In this document: in pieces, positions 33,968 through 43,483 of the stretch
Position numbering within the stretch: the first letter of the stretch is position 1
Layout of the letters: each line of letters starts with the position of its first letter
Source of the DNA: Linum tenue
Taxonomy: Eukaryota; Streptophyta; Magnoliopsida; Malpighiales; Linaceae
DNA length: 64,000 nucleotides
Assembly (NCBI GenBank): GCA_946122785.1
Contig: CAMGYJ010000005.1
Location: 90,700,547 to 90,764,546 of the forward strand
Reading direction: 5' to 3'
Translations under genes and position numbers: made by a program
The notes under the pieces: model-generated
Databases searched by the model: none
Told to the model about the DNA's origin: nothing
Seen by the model: only the letters and a program-made list of their open reading frames with translations

Positions 33968-34462
33968 CTGCAAAACAACAACCCAAAGTGGAACCAAAAG
34001 AGCCAAAGAAAAGGTCAAGCCCACCCCCACACTTAAGAACAGAAGGCAGCCGAACCATGGTTTCGTCCATAGTTCGGGGGTCAAAAACTCGATAAATCAA
34101 GCATAATCTGGGTGGGGGTGCACATTCACAAGAAAGTAGGCAACTCAAGGTTCACATCCATAGAAAATACACCCACAAACTACATCATTAAGGGCCCCAA
34201 CCGATGGCCACAACATGGCATGGAAAACAGGCATTTCATCGAACACCTTGTGTGCACTATTAAGTTAAGCATGAAATTGGCCAAATTCTTGCACACAAGG
34301 GCTCAAACAAGCAAAGGGGACATTGCCCAACATAATTCAATCACATCCCATGCATTCCCCTCAATCAATTTCAAACAAATCACAGGATTCAAGAAGATTC
34401 TGTAACATACACCCTACACACTCAATTCTCCACAATTAACATAGTTAGGGACAAAATCAAAC
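33968..34462 (-). other. E6 predicted leader intron before the third ORF (495 nt)
   Basis: Donor GTCTCCAG|GTTTGA (34462) and acceptor TTGTTGTTTTGCAG|GGC (33968) bracket 495 nt. The acceptor lies four bases before the ATG at 33963. E8 has a donor at the homologous ACTTGTGTCTCCAT|GTATG and a TTTTTGCAG acceptor 512 nt later. A PPT-like TTAAGTGTGGGGG (34036-34024) lies inside, near the acceptor. Confidence 0.55.
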
Positions 34463-34794
34463 CTGGAGACTCAAGTAGAGGTGTAGGGGATGATGAGGGG
34501 AAGACAAGGGAATCGAAGAAATGCCGAAAATCTGGCCGGAAATGCTCGTCGGAGCCTCGCCGGAGTCTCGCCGGAAATCGCCTCCGGCGACAAAAATGTC
34601 GCCCAAACTCGCTCAACCTCGGGGGATAGGCCGCTTTGGGTGTAGAAAGAGTGGGTTTGGTGTTGGTTTGGTGAAAAAAGTACCCAAAGTGGCCGGAAAA
34701 ATCGAAATAGGGTAGGTTTGGCGCGGTTTTCCGGTGAGGGGGAGAGGATTCCGGCGAGAAAATTTGGGTTTCTGACCACTATGGCCGTGCACGG

Positions 34795-35130
34795 CCATTT
34801 ATATAGCCTGTGCCTCGGCTGCACGGGCAGAGGCGCACGGTCGTGCACAATTGGGTTTTGCCCGTGCAGGCCGACACGGCCTGGCCGAGGCGAGGCGCAC
34901 GGCCGTGCACTAGGCGCTTGTGGCCGTGCAACAACTGCCGAGAGCACGCACGGCCAGGCCAGGCACAGCGCACGGCCGTGCAAGGCCATGCAATGCCCGT
35001 GCAAGGCGCACGGCCAGGCCAGGACGAGCGCACGGCCGTGCAATGTGCACTTTTGGCCGTGCACTCCTGGCCGAGAGCTCGCACGGCCAGGCCAGGCTAG
35101 GCGCACGGCCGTGCAAGTCTAGGTTCTGGC
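34795..35130 (-). promoter_or_regulatory. E6 putative internal promoter (palindrome array and TATA box)
   Basis: About ten copies of GCACGGCCGTGC-like palindromes and half-sites (35130-34840) end at GGCTATATAAATGG (TATA at 34805-34795). About 330 nt of leader then runs to the donor at 34462. The same 12-mer palindromes fill the E6 LTR at 30470-30690. ORFs predicted across the array are artefacts of the repeat. Confidence 0.55.
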
Positions 35131-35260
35131 CGTGCGACTTGCTGGGGTCCCGAAATCAACCTGTTTTCACTCAAAAACGACACGTAACTCTGGATCAACG
35201 TCTCAAGACTCAAAAACACACAAAATCAAAGGAGAAAGAGTAAGAAAATGCAAACCTCGG

Positions 35261-35286
35261 TGGGGTTGCCTCCCCGCAAGCGCTTC
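35261..35286 (-). promoter_or_regulatory. Conserved post-pol motif GGGAGGCAACC (E6)
   Basis: The minus strand reads AGCGCTTGCGGGGAGGCAAC, followed by CCCA. It stands about 40 nt after the integrase stop. GGGG-AGGCAA-CCCC can form a small hairpin. Shared with E4 and E8. Confidence 0.5.
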
Positions 35287-35320
35287 TTTACCGTCTTTTA
35301 GCTGGACGCCCATGGCGGAA

Positions 35321-36681
35321 CTAAGGGTCCGCGAGTTCCACTACCAACTCCGCACGTTCGACCTCGTCTCCCAGGTAGAGCTTGAGACGATGGCCATTCA
35401 CTTTAAACGGCTCAGTTTGCGGGTTGGCAATTTCGATTGTGCCATACGGGAACACCTGTGTGACCGTGAACGGTCCAGACCACCGGGAGCGGAGTTTTCC
35501 GGGAAAGAGCTTCAGGCGAGAGTTGTAAAGGAGAACTCGATCACCAACCTGGAACTCTTTCGGACCCCTCAACCGTGCATCATGTAGGCGCTTAGTGCGC
35601 TCCTTGTACAGCTTGGTGTTCTCATAGGCGTGGTAACGCCACTCTTCCAGCTCCAACATCTGCATTTTACGCTCAGTACCTGCAACACGAACATCCAAGT
35701 TGAGCAGCTTAAGGGCCCAGAAGGCCTTGTGCTCTAGCTCCACGGGCAAATGGCAAGCCTTTCCATAGACAAGCCGGTACGGTGAAGTACCAATGGGCGT
35801 CTTGTAGGCAGTGCGATACGCCCATAGAGCATCATCGAGCTTGGTGGACCAATCTTTTCGGGACTGATCCACCGTTTTCTCCAGGATCCGCTTGAGCTCC
35901 CGGTTCGTCAGTTCGGCCTGGCCACTGGTCTGGGGATGATAGGCCACGGACACCTTGTGAGTCACACCATAGCGAGACAGTAGTTTATCAAATTGGCCCT
36001 GAAATGGGTGCCTCTATCGCTTATGATGGCTCTAGGTGTCCCGAACCGGGAGAAGAGCTGCTTCAAAAAACCACAAACACGTCTAGCATCATTGGTGGGC
36101 AAAGCTTGCGCCTCAGCCCACCTAGAGACGTAGTCAACAGCAACCAGAATATAGGTGTTACCAAAAGATGGAGGGAAGGGGCCCATGAAATCGATACCCC
36201 AGACATCAAAGATCTCACAAGTTATAAACACATTCTGGGGCATCTCATCACGGGCAGAGATGTTACCTGACCTCTGGCAGCGGTCGCACCTGCGTGCGAA
36301 GGCGTCTGCATCCTTGAAGAGCGTGGGCCAGTAAAAGCCCGACTGGAGCACCTTCCTCGCCGTGCGGTTTCCTCCGTGATGACCGCCAGTAGGTCCCTCA
36401 TGACAGTGAGATAGAATGCCCTCCATCTCACTCTCCATAACACAACGACGGATGATCCCGTCGGCTCCGATCCGAAAGAGATGTGGGTCATCCCAGAAGT
36501 AGTACTTCAGATCGGAGAAAAACTTCCTCTTGGCGTGAGTTGCCATCCCCTTGGGCAGCTGCTGGCCCACCAAATAGTTCGCAAAATCAGAGTACCAGGG
36601 GGTGACACTCTCCACCAAGCACATCATCATCAACCTCTCATCTGGGAAGGAGTCATCAATCTCCTCCACGAGGTTGTCCGC
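35321..36681 (-). pseudogene. E6 integrase, two frameshifts
   Basis: The frame is entered after a one-base insertion near 36682, just behind the RNase H end HLSRLDAPP. The zinc region has HCHEGPTGGHHGG and [13 protein letters not shown]. The core has VWGIDFMGPFPPSFGN (first Asp) and SDRGTHF (second Asp). A missing T in a T-run near 36002 shifts the frame before the stretch that leads to [20 protein letters not shown] (catalytic Glu). The C-terminal block 35965-35321 is open (214 aa) with [15 protein letters not shown] and [10 protein letters not shown]. All catalytic residues are present but in two frames. Confidence 0.9.
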
Positions 36682-36682
36682 A

Positions 36683-37981
36683 GGGAGGTGCGTCCAACCG
36701 GGAGAGGTGATCAGCTGCTACATTTTCTGCTCCCTTCTTGTCCCGGATCTCAATATCGAACTCCTGCAGCAGTAAGATCCATCGTATGAGCCGAGGCTTG
36801 GCATCGGCCTTGCTCATCAAGTATCTAATCGCGGAGTGATCTGTGTACACGGTCACACGGGACAAGACCAGATAGGGGCGAAACTTATCAAAGGCGAACA
36901 CCACCGCAAGCAGCTCCTTCTCTGTGGTGGTGTAGTTCTCCTGGGCATCATTCAGAGTCTTCGAGGCGTAGTAGATAGGTCGGAAGTGTTGATCTCGCCT
37001 CTGCCCCAAGACAGCTCCAACAGCAAAGTCACTAGCGTCGCACATCAGCTCAAATGGTAGGGACCAGTCAGGAACCACCATGATAGGAGCTTGGGTGAGC
37101 TTCTCCTTCAAGGTGGTGAACGCCGCTGTGCAAGCATCAGTGAACTGGAAGGGGGCATCCTTCTCTAGAAGCTTAGTTAGGGGCAGGGCGATCTTCGAGA
37201 AGTCCTTGATGAACCGCCTATAGAAACCTGCATGGCCAAGAAAACTCCGGATCCCCTTTACAGATGTAGGAGGAGGCAGCTTGCTGATAGTCTCGATCTT
37301 TGCTCTGTCTACCTCGATCCCCATCTTGGAGATCTTGTGCCCAAGAACTATGCCTTCTCGAACCATGAAGTGACACTTCTCCAAACTCAGTGCCAGGTTC
37401 GTTTCTTCACACCGTTTAAGGACAAGTTCCAGGTTGTGGAGACAGTGAGAGAAGGAGTCTCCATAAACCGAGAAGTCGTCCATAAACACCTCCATGATCT
37501 CGCCGACCAGACGGTCAAAGATGGCGAGCATGCATCGCTGAAAAGTGGCTGGGGCGTTGCATAGCCCGAATGGAATCCTCCGGTAAGCAAATGTGCCGAA
37601 GGGGCAGGTGAAAGTGGTCTTCGCCTGGTCCTCCGGTGCTATAGGGATCTGAAAGTACCCGGACATCCCATCCAGGAAACAGTAGAACTCGTGCCCCGCC
37701 AATCTCTCCAGCATCTGATCAATGAACGGCAGCGGGAAATGGTCCTTCCGAGTAGCGTCGTTGAGACGCCGATAGTCGATGCAAACACGGTACCCAGTCA
37801 CTGTGCGCATCGGGATGAGCTCGTTCTTCTCGTTAGGCACCACGGTCATCCCACCCTTTTTGGGCACCACCTGGGTGGGACTGACCCACTCGCTGTCAGA
37901 AATGGCGAAGATGATCCCCGCGTCCATCAGCTTCACGATCTCTGCCCGAACCACAGCCTCCAGGTTCGGCGTCAATCTCCT
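36683..37981 (-). pseudogene. pol: E6 reverse transcriptase and RNase H (behind an in-frame stop)
   Basis: This is continuous with gag-PR except for a TAG at 37984-37982; the same frame resumes [17 protein letters not shown] motifs in order: [63 protein letters not shown] and the active site [10 protein letters not shown]. RNase H has [33 protein letters not shown] and [11 protein letters not shown] with the acidic residues intact. Length and order are normal for Athila. The frame is lost after HLSRLDAPP near 36682. Confidence 0.9.
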
Positions 37982-40909
37982 CTACGGCTGCCTCACTGGC
38001 CGCATCTCATCCTCTAGCAGTATCCGGTGCGAGCAAAAGGAGGGGCTGATCCCCCGGATATCTATGATCTTCCATGCCAAAGCTCGCTCGTACTGCTTCA
38101 GCAAGGCCACCAGTCTGGTCTTCTGCTCGGGTGTGAGGGTCGAGCTGATGATAACTGGCAGCTTATTCCCCTCTCGTAGAAATGCATACTCCAAATGAGG
38201 AGGGAGGGGCTTAAGCTCCAGCTCTGGTGGTTCCTCCAAAGAAGTGGTGATGCGGGTGGAGGATGAGATCGGTTTAAACAGCCTGTCACCCTCCAAGAAG
38301 GGGCCACTCTCCAATGCGGCCAACTGCTCCGCCAGCTGCGGCTCCTGCAATGCCTGCTCACCTAGCAAAATACAACGCTCAAGAGCATCATCAGTACCCG
38401 CACTCGTGATGGCGAGTGCGGTCTCAAAATCGGCAAGCACATCACAGTAGTCTATGTCATCATGCAAATGAGAATGTTTCCCATTGTCAGACACAGAAAA
38501 AGTAGCCTGTTCATCACCAGCACGCAGAATCAATTTACCACTATGCACATCAATAAGCGCCTTGGCGGTGGCGAGAAATGGTCTACCCAAAATCAAAGGC
38601 ACATCCACATCCTCATTTATATCCAAAATAACAAAATCAACAGGATATGTGAATGCGCCAACATTAACAAGCAAGTCCTCAATGATACCCCTAGGATGCA
38701 CGATAGAACGATCAGCTAACTGAATGCTCATCCTAGTAGCTCTAGGTTCACCTAGGTCTAGCTTCTTAAACAGTTTATAGGGCATGACGTTAATACTAGC
38801 GCCTAGGTCCGCCAAGGACTTTCCTACATGCATGCTGCCAATAACAAGAGGGATAGTGAAACTCCCTGGGTCTTTGCGCTTCTCTGGCAGCTTGTTCTGC
38901 AGGATGGCAGAACACTCCTCGCTGAGCATCACTGTCGAAAGATCCCCAAGTTTCTTCTTGTTGGTGAGGAGGTCTTTCATGAACTTGGCATACTTGGGCA
39001 TCTTCGACAGTGCCTCCACGAACGGCATGCTGATGTTGACCTGCTTCAACATTGCCATGAACTTGGCAAACTCTGTCTCCAGCCTGTCTCTATGGAGTCG
39101 AGTGGGGAAGGGCAGCTGGGGTGTATGCTCCTTAACCACAGGTTGCGGCTTTGGAGCAGGTGCTGTGCTGCCTTCCCCCACCTCTTCAGTATCAGCTGGA
39201 GGTGTTGAAGCAGGTAGTGGGTCGTCTCGCCTGGGCTGGGCAGGAGCAGCAGATGTAGTCTTGCCACTCCTGGTGGTGATGGCGTGTGCAGTCTCATGCG
39301 GGTCCCGTGGATTGGGGATGGTGGTGGCAGGCAGAGTCCCCGGTGCCCTGGTAGTGTTCTGGCGAGCTAGGCTCCCAATCTGGTTCTGGAGATCCTGCAG
39401 AATGGCACCTTGGTTCCTCTGGCCTGCCTCCAGTGAGGCGATGTTCTGATCCATCCTCGTGAAGTTCGCCTGACTGGTGGTCATGAAAGCCTGCAAAATA
39501 TTCTTCAGATCAGATATCTGAGGATCAGGAGCTGCGGCTGCTGGAGGCCGAGCAAACTGGCGCTGGGGCTGCTGGAATGGCTGCCCTTGCCTAGGCTGGT
39601 AGGGCTGCTGCTGTGGTGGTGGCCCCTGCCTAGCCTGGAAGGGCTGCCTCTGCTGGAAACCACCTGCTGGTGCTGGGAAACCAGGTGGTTTGTTGGTGTT
39701 GCTGCTCCAGGCGAAGTTGGGATGCTGGCGCCATCCCTCATTGTAGGTGTTGCTGTATGGGTCCAGGCGCCGAGCATTTGCTATGAAGTCCACTTGCTCT
39801 TGGGGATTAGAAGACTCCCTCATAGACTGACAATCCTCCACCAGGTGATTCGGGCTCTCACACCACTGACACTGAGCTACTGGAGGCGTAGCTACACCTC
39901 GGCCCGGAAGGAGACTGTTAGGCTGCTTCAATGTCTGCACCAACTCAGCCACCTGCTGCTCTAACCCAGATCTGGCCTCAATAGCATGCACACCCCGGTC
40001 CCGGGCATTCCTGCCCCTGCTGCTCTGTCCCCAAGAATGATCGCGGGCAGCCAAGGTACTGATCATCTGGTTCAGCTCGGGTGGAGTCTTAGTGAGGATA
40101 TCCCCTCCTGGGCATAGAGACTCGATCACCCTCTGGCTATCTGGAGTGAGGGCGCTGTAGAAGTTCCCTACTGTGAAAGCATCGCTGAAACCGTGATGGG
40201 GACACTGCCAGAAGTATCCCATGTACCGCTCCCATGCATCACGAAGTGACTCATCTGGCTCTTGGCGGAAGTGAGTGATCTCCCGCTGGATCTCCGTGGT
40301 CTTCGATGCCGGATAATACCGGTGCACGAACTTGTCAGCCAGATCGTCCCAAGAGGTGATGGACAATGGGGGCTGGGTCTCCAACCACCTCTTAGCATTC
40401 CCCGCCAGAGAATGGGGGAAGAGATGAAGGCGGATTGCGTCATCCGGAACACCATTCAACTTGAACCCGTTCGTTAGCTGCAGAAAACGGGAAAGATGTA
40501 CCCGGGCTTCCTCATCCTTCAAGCCATGGAACTGGATAGAGGATGTGATGAGTTGGATCCAGCATGGCTTGATCTCGAAGTTGTTTGCAGGGATGGGCGG
40601 ATAGAGGATGACCGGGCGGATGTCAGCAATCCGTGGAGTATAGTAGTACTCCAAGGTGGGACCCGGTGGTGGTGGATGATGATGGTGGCCAGCTCCCTGG
40701 GGATGTTGGTCGTTCCCCAGGATCTGGTTCTGAGGAGGCGGGTTCTGATCGCCTTCCATCTCGTGCTCGTCCTCGGAGTCGCTGGTCAATTGGCCGTCTC
40801 GGCGCTCCACCGTAGCCAGTCTAGCTCGCTGTTGTCTCCGAAGTTGTTTGCAGGTGCGCTCAATCTCAGGATTCAACGGCAGTAAACCTCCCGACTGGAT
40901 ACGGGTCAT
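37982..40909 (-). CDS. gag: E6 gag-protease polyprotein (975 aa)
   Basis: The open frame starts MTRIQSGGLLPLNPEIERTC at 40909. An acidic, H/P-rich spacer follows. The capsid region (about residues 108-290) contains FEIKPCWIQLI, AGNAKRWLETQPP and DKFVHRYYPASKT. A CCHC zinc knuckle, CQWCESPNHLVEDC, lies near residue 350 and a P/Q-rich region follows. The gag tail has FPTRLHRDRLETEFAKFM, and the protease (near residue 700) has SLADLGASINVMPYKLF and GRPFLATAKALIDV. The linker LEYAFLREGNKLPVI leads toward RT. It ends at TAG (37984-37982) where the relatives read on. A GTGTGCAG acceptor-like site precedes the ATG by about seven bases. Confidence 0.92.
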   Translation of the reverse strand: MTRIQSGGLLPLNPEIERTCKQLRRQQRARLATVERRDGQLTSDSEDEHEMEGDQNPPPQNQILGNDQHPQGAGHHHHPPPPGPTLEYYYTPRIADIRPVILYPPIPANNFEIKPCWIQLITSSIQFHGLKDEEARVHLSRFLQLTNGFKLNGVPDDAIRLHLFPHSLAGNAKRWLETQPPLSITSWDDLADKFVHRYYPASKTTEIQREITHFRQEPDESLRDAWERYMGYFWQCPHHGFSDAFTVGNFYSALTPDSQRVIESLCPGGDILTKTPPELNQMISTLAARDHSWGQSSRGRNARDRGVHAIEARSGLEQQVAELVQTLKQPNSLLPGRGVATPPVAQCQWCESPNHLVEDCQSMRESSNPQEQVDFIANARRLDPYSNTYNEGWRQHPNFAWSSNTNKPPGFPAPAGGFQQRQPFQARQGPPPQQQPYQPRQGQPFQQPQRQFARPPAAAAPDPQISDLKNILQAFMTTSQANFTRMDQNIASLEAGQRNQGAILQDLQNQIGSLARQNTTRAPGTLPATTIPNPRDPHETAHAITTRSGKTTSAAPAQPRRDDPLPASTPPADTEEVGEGSTAPAPKPQPVVKEHTPQLPFPTRLHRDRLETEFAKFMAMLKQVNISMPFVEALSKMPKYAKFMKDLLTNKKKLGDLSTVMLSEECSAILQNKLPEKRKDPGSFTIPLVIGSMHVGKSLADLGASINVMPYKLFKKLDLGEPRATRMSIQLADRSIVHPRGIIEDLLVNVGAFTYPVDFVILDINEDVDVPLILGRPFLATAKALIDVHSGKLILRAGDEQATFSVSDNGKHSHLHDDIDYCDVLADFETALAITSAGTDDALERCILLGEQALQEPQLAEQLAALESGPFLEGDRLFKPISSSTRITTSLEEPPELELKPLPPHLEYAFLREGNKLPVIISSTLTPEQKTRLVALLKQYERALAWKIIDIRGISPSFCSHRILLEDEMRPVRQP

Positions 40910-41036
40910 GCGCTATCTGCACACAATCAAGCAATGCAAACCCCGTGAAGGCACAAATGGGAAAAACAGAAACTCAATGGAAAAAAAAATGAAAATGCTA
41001 AAGTAACAGAAATCACTTTTCTTCAACAACCTAGGA

Positions 41037-41055
41037 ATCCCCGGCAACGGCGCCA
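41037..41055 (-). other. E6 primer-binding site
   Basis: The minus strand reads TGGCGCCGTTGCCGGGGAT, six bases after the LTR end. It matches the primer site usual for Athila, complementary to the 3' end of plant tRNA-Asp. Confidence 0.9.
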
Positions 41056-41061
41056 AAAACT

Positions 41062-42407
41062 TGACTCGCTGTTACTGTCACTCTAGAAATTGGCCAAGTG
41101 TAACCACTTCCTAAAGCGTAGTATAGCGGGTTTGGGTTTTAATGTCAACCCGGGTCCTAGATGTGATGACTACTCAGTGAATTCGTATTATCTAGCGATG
41201 AAACTTTAGTGAAGGTCTAAACTAACAAGCAAGCAAAGCAACTAAACGGTTGGTTTCAGGTTAAGAGAGGTCACCCGGATATGGTTCCCCCTAGTCTGCA
41301 GTTAAGCCGGATTGTAATTGCCAAGTTCGATTTCTATGAAAGTTATACTGCGGAAGGTTCTCAAACAGTCTGAAGTCTCGACTAAAGGTCTTCAGACCCT
41401 CTCAATCTGAATCTCTAGCGGGCGACTAACCTCCACCGGAGTAAACAGATTGAGGCCCTAAGAACAAAACCTCCACTACCGGAGTAAAACCGGTACAGAA
41501 TAGCGAGTTGGTTCCTCGACTAAAGTCACCAACTCCCTACCTTCAATCAAGGATGCTCTATCAACCTAGTCAGATATTCTCATTCTAGGTTGAAGCAGAA
41601 ACAACAGGAATTTGATCAGGATTCATGCCATTCAATCATTCAAACCTCAATCGAATATAATCAATTCATAGAAACAGTACTTGGGTTCATACAATCAAAC
41701 CTAACATACAGAACTAGGGTTTCCCATACCCAGATGAATGGGAGAACTACTCCATGGAGAGAGAAGCAAAAGCAGAATCAGACGCGGAAATCATACTGTG
41801 AAGATGGATTTCTGCTCCTGGACGTTGAATCGGCACTACTCCAAGCTCAAACCAAGCTCCAATGGTGTTGAAGATCGATCTAGGGCACTTGGAGGCTCTT
41901 GTTCGTCGCTTTCTCTCTCTAGGAAACGCTCTGTCTCTCAAAAACTCGAATCTCCCACTTTTGGCTCGAATTAGGCTTTAAAACCGGTTTTCCCCGAGTT
42001 GCACGGCCAGGTGCACGGCCGTGCACCCCACCATTCTGGCCGTGCAGCTCTAAAACGCAGCGTATCCACTTAAGTCGAACTCAGCCATCTTGCACGGCCA
42101 GGTGAACGGCCGTGCAAGCTTCATGGCCTGCCCGTGCATGGCCTCGGCGTGAGGCGCACGGCCAAATGGCTCAAGTGCACGGCCGTGCAGCCTCCTGGTC
42201 TGCCCGTGCACTCCCCAAAAAGCTCGCCCTTCGTCCGTTCTTCGTCCAATCGACCCCAGACTCGCTCCTAAGCCTTCATTCACGTACTAGGACCTGAAAT
42301 AACACAAACAAGCACAACCTAGCGTGAAATCGGCCTAAAACACGAGAATCAACACCTCAAACGGTGTAAGTATGAGGGTAAAAACATGTGTAAATGACGG
42401 TCTATCA
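41062..42407 (-). repeat. E6 5' LTR (1346 bp)
   Basis: Same length as the 3' LTR with 6 differences seen by eye: five transitions and one C/A change that breaks a palindrome near 42103. The left edge TGACTCGC and right edge TCTATCA are intact. TGGAG follows at 42408-42412. Confidence 0.95.
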
Positions 42408-42412
42408 TGGAG

Positions 42413-43297
42413 CCGCTAGTCGTGAACCGCAAAGCGTCCAGAGCATTTTTCAGTTTCACTAGACTCAAGTCAGTTCACGGTCGTAAGACGGTGAACTCAG
42501 GTCATTGCCCATGAACTCGACTAAGTGATGCGGCGTGTTTTGACTTGTGATCACGGTCCGTGATTTCAGTTTAAGGTCGTGAACTGGTACCGTAATCTGA
42601 GCCCCATCTGGGTATAAATGGAGGCTTGAGTTGAAGGAGAAAAGGGAGAGACCTAGTGTGAGAAACTTCTTCTTCTTCTTCAGATTTCTAGAGTGATAAA
42701 GTGGCAAACCAAAGAAAAGAAGAAACTAGGGTTTCAACTTCAAGCAATGATTTGGGAATTCCTTCCCCAAAGGAAGATCTCTTCAACACAAGGAGCAAGG
42801 CTAGCATCTCTATGATGGTTTTCCTTCTTTTCTCTTGTGTTTTCCCTTATCCTAGCATGGAGTAATCCCTTATTTCACTTGGATATTTTTAAGCCTTAGC
42901 TACAATTATATGAATTTTTGTATAGATTGAATGACTTGTGTGTGGATGTATTTTAAAGTGAATTTGGAGGTATTTTCATGAAAGATTGTGTTGTGTGTTT
43001 GGCTATCAATCTATTTGCCATTATAACCTAGGTAGAGAGAAAACCCCATTTCTTTGAAAGAGGCTTGTAAAGCTGGGTTTTCTTAGGAAAATCATGTCTC
43101 CTATCTAGGTTAATGTAGGGCAACCCTCTTTGTTCACCCAAAAAAAACATTCTCCAGATAATGTTACAAACAATCAAAGTAGGGTACATGAATCGGCCCG
43201 GGTTGACATTTAAACATACCTGCCTTGTATTTCACCCAATTGAGGGTTATACTTGGCCCTTAATTGGGAGTTTTATTGTGATATTCGGGACGAGTCA
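42413..43297 (+). repeat. E5 3' LTR, second part
   Basis: It continues the LTR broken at 29524: GTGAAC/GTTCAC motifs (42420-42590), TATA box GGTATAAATGGAGG (about 42612), a CTTCTT tract and a long A+T-rich end with GGGTTATACTTGGCCC, as in E8. It ends CGAGTCA at 43297. Combined LTR length is 1132 bp. Confidence 0.7.
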
Positions 43298-43483
43298 AGT
43301 ACAGGTCCCATAGGCCCCTACTGAGTCTGGACCTCGACCAATTAAATTCACAGTCCTCCACTGCATGTCTGCAATTTCTGCTACAGTGGCACATCCACAT
43401 TGACGGCGACTCAGCAGCATAGATGAGAGGATCTTTATAGAGTTGTGGGTTGATTTCTAATCCCTGTACCACCATTTCTAGCC
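43298..43483. other. Unidentified 186-bp stretch between an LTR and a gag fragment
   Basis: This follows the E5 LTR end where a primer-binding site would be expected if the LTR were a 5' LTR, but no TGGCGCC-like site is seen. The minus strand is open (43541-43260, 93 aa) but I do not recognise the product. It could be host DNA or a captured segment. Confidence 0.3.

Larger units (their letters stand above)
29525..42407 (-). mobile_element. E6: young full-length Athila retrotransposon
   Basis: Minus-strand order: 5' LTR 42407-41062, PBS 41055-41037, gag-PR 40909-37982, RT-RNase H to 36683, INT to 35321, internal promoter region, intron, third ORF 33963-32744, 3' non-coding region, hairpin and PPT, 3' LTR 30870-29525. 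Both LTRs are 1346 bp and differ at 6 positions by my reading (about 0.45%). The 5-bp duplication TGGAG flanks it (29520-29524 and 42408-42412). At a commonly assumed plant rate of 1.3e-8 per site per year the insertion would be roughly 0.2 million years old. The coding capacity is nevertheless broken at four points. Confidence 0.95.

Noticed and set aside
33445..34095. 216-aa + strand ORF opposite the E6 third ORF
   Set aside because: Mirror frame of the true coding strand; no start context or homologous frame in E3 or E8.
34471..35122. Several overlapping ORFs of 60-211 aa on both strands rich in A, R, P and HGR
   Set aside because: They arise from the GCACGGCCGTGC repeat array, which stays open in many frames.
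38784..39449. 221-aa + strand ORF opposite E6 gag-PR
   Set aside because: Antisense shadow of the 975-aa gag-PR frame.
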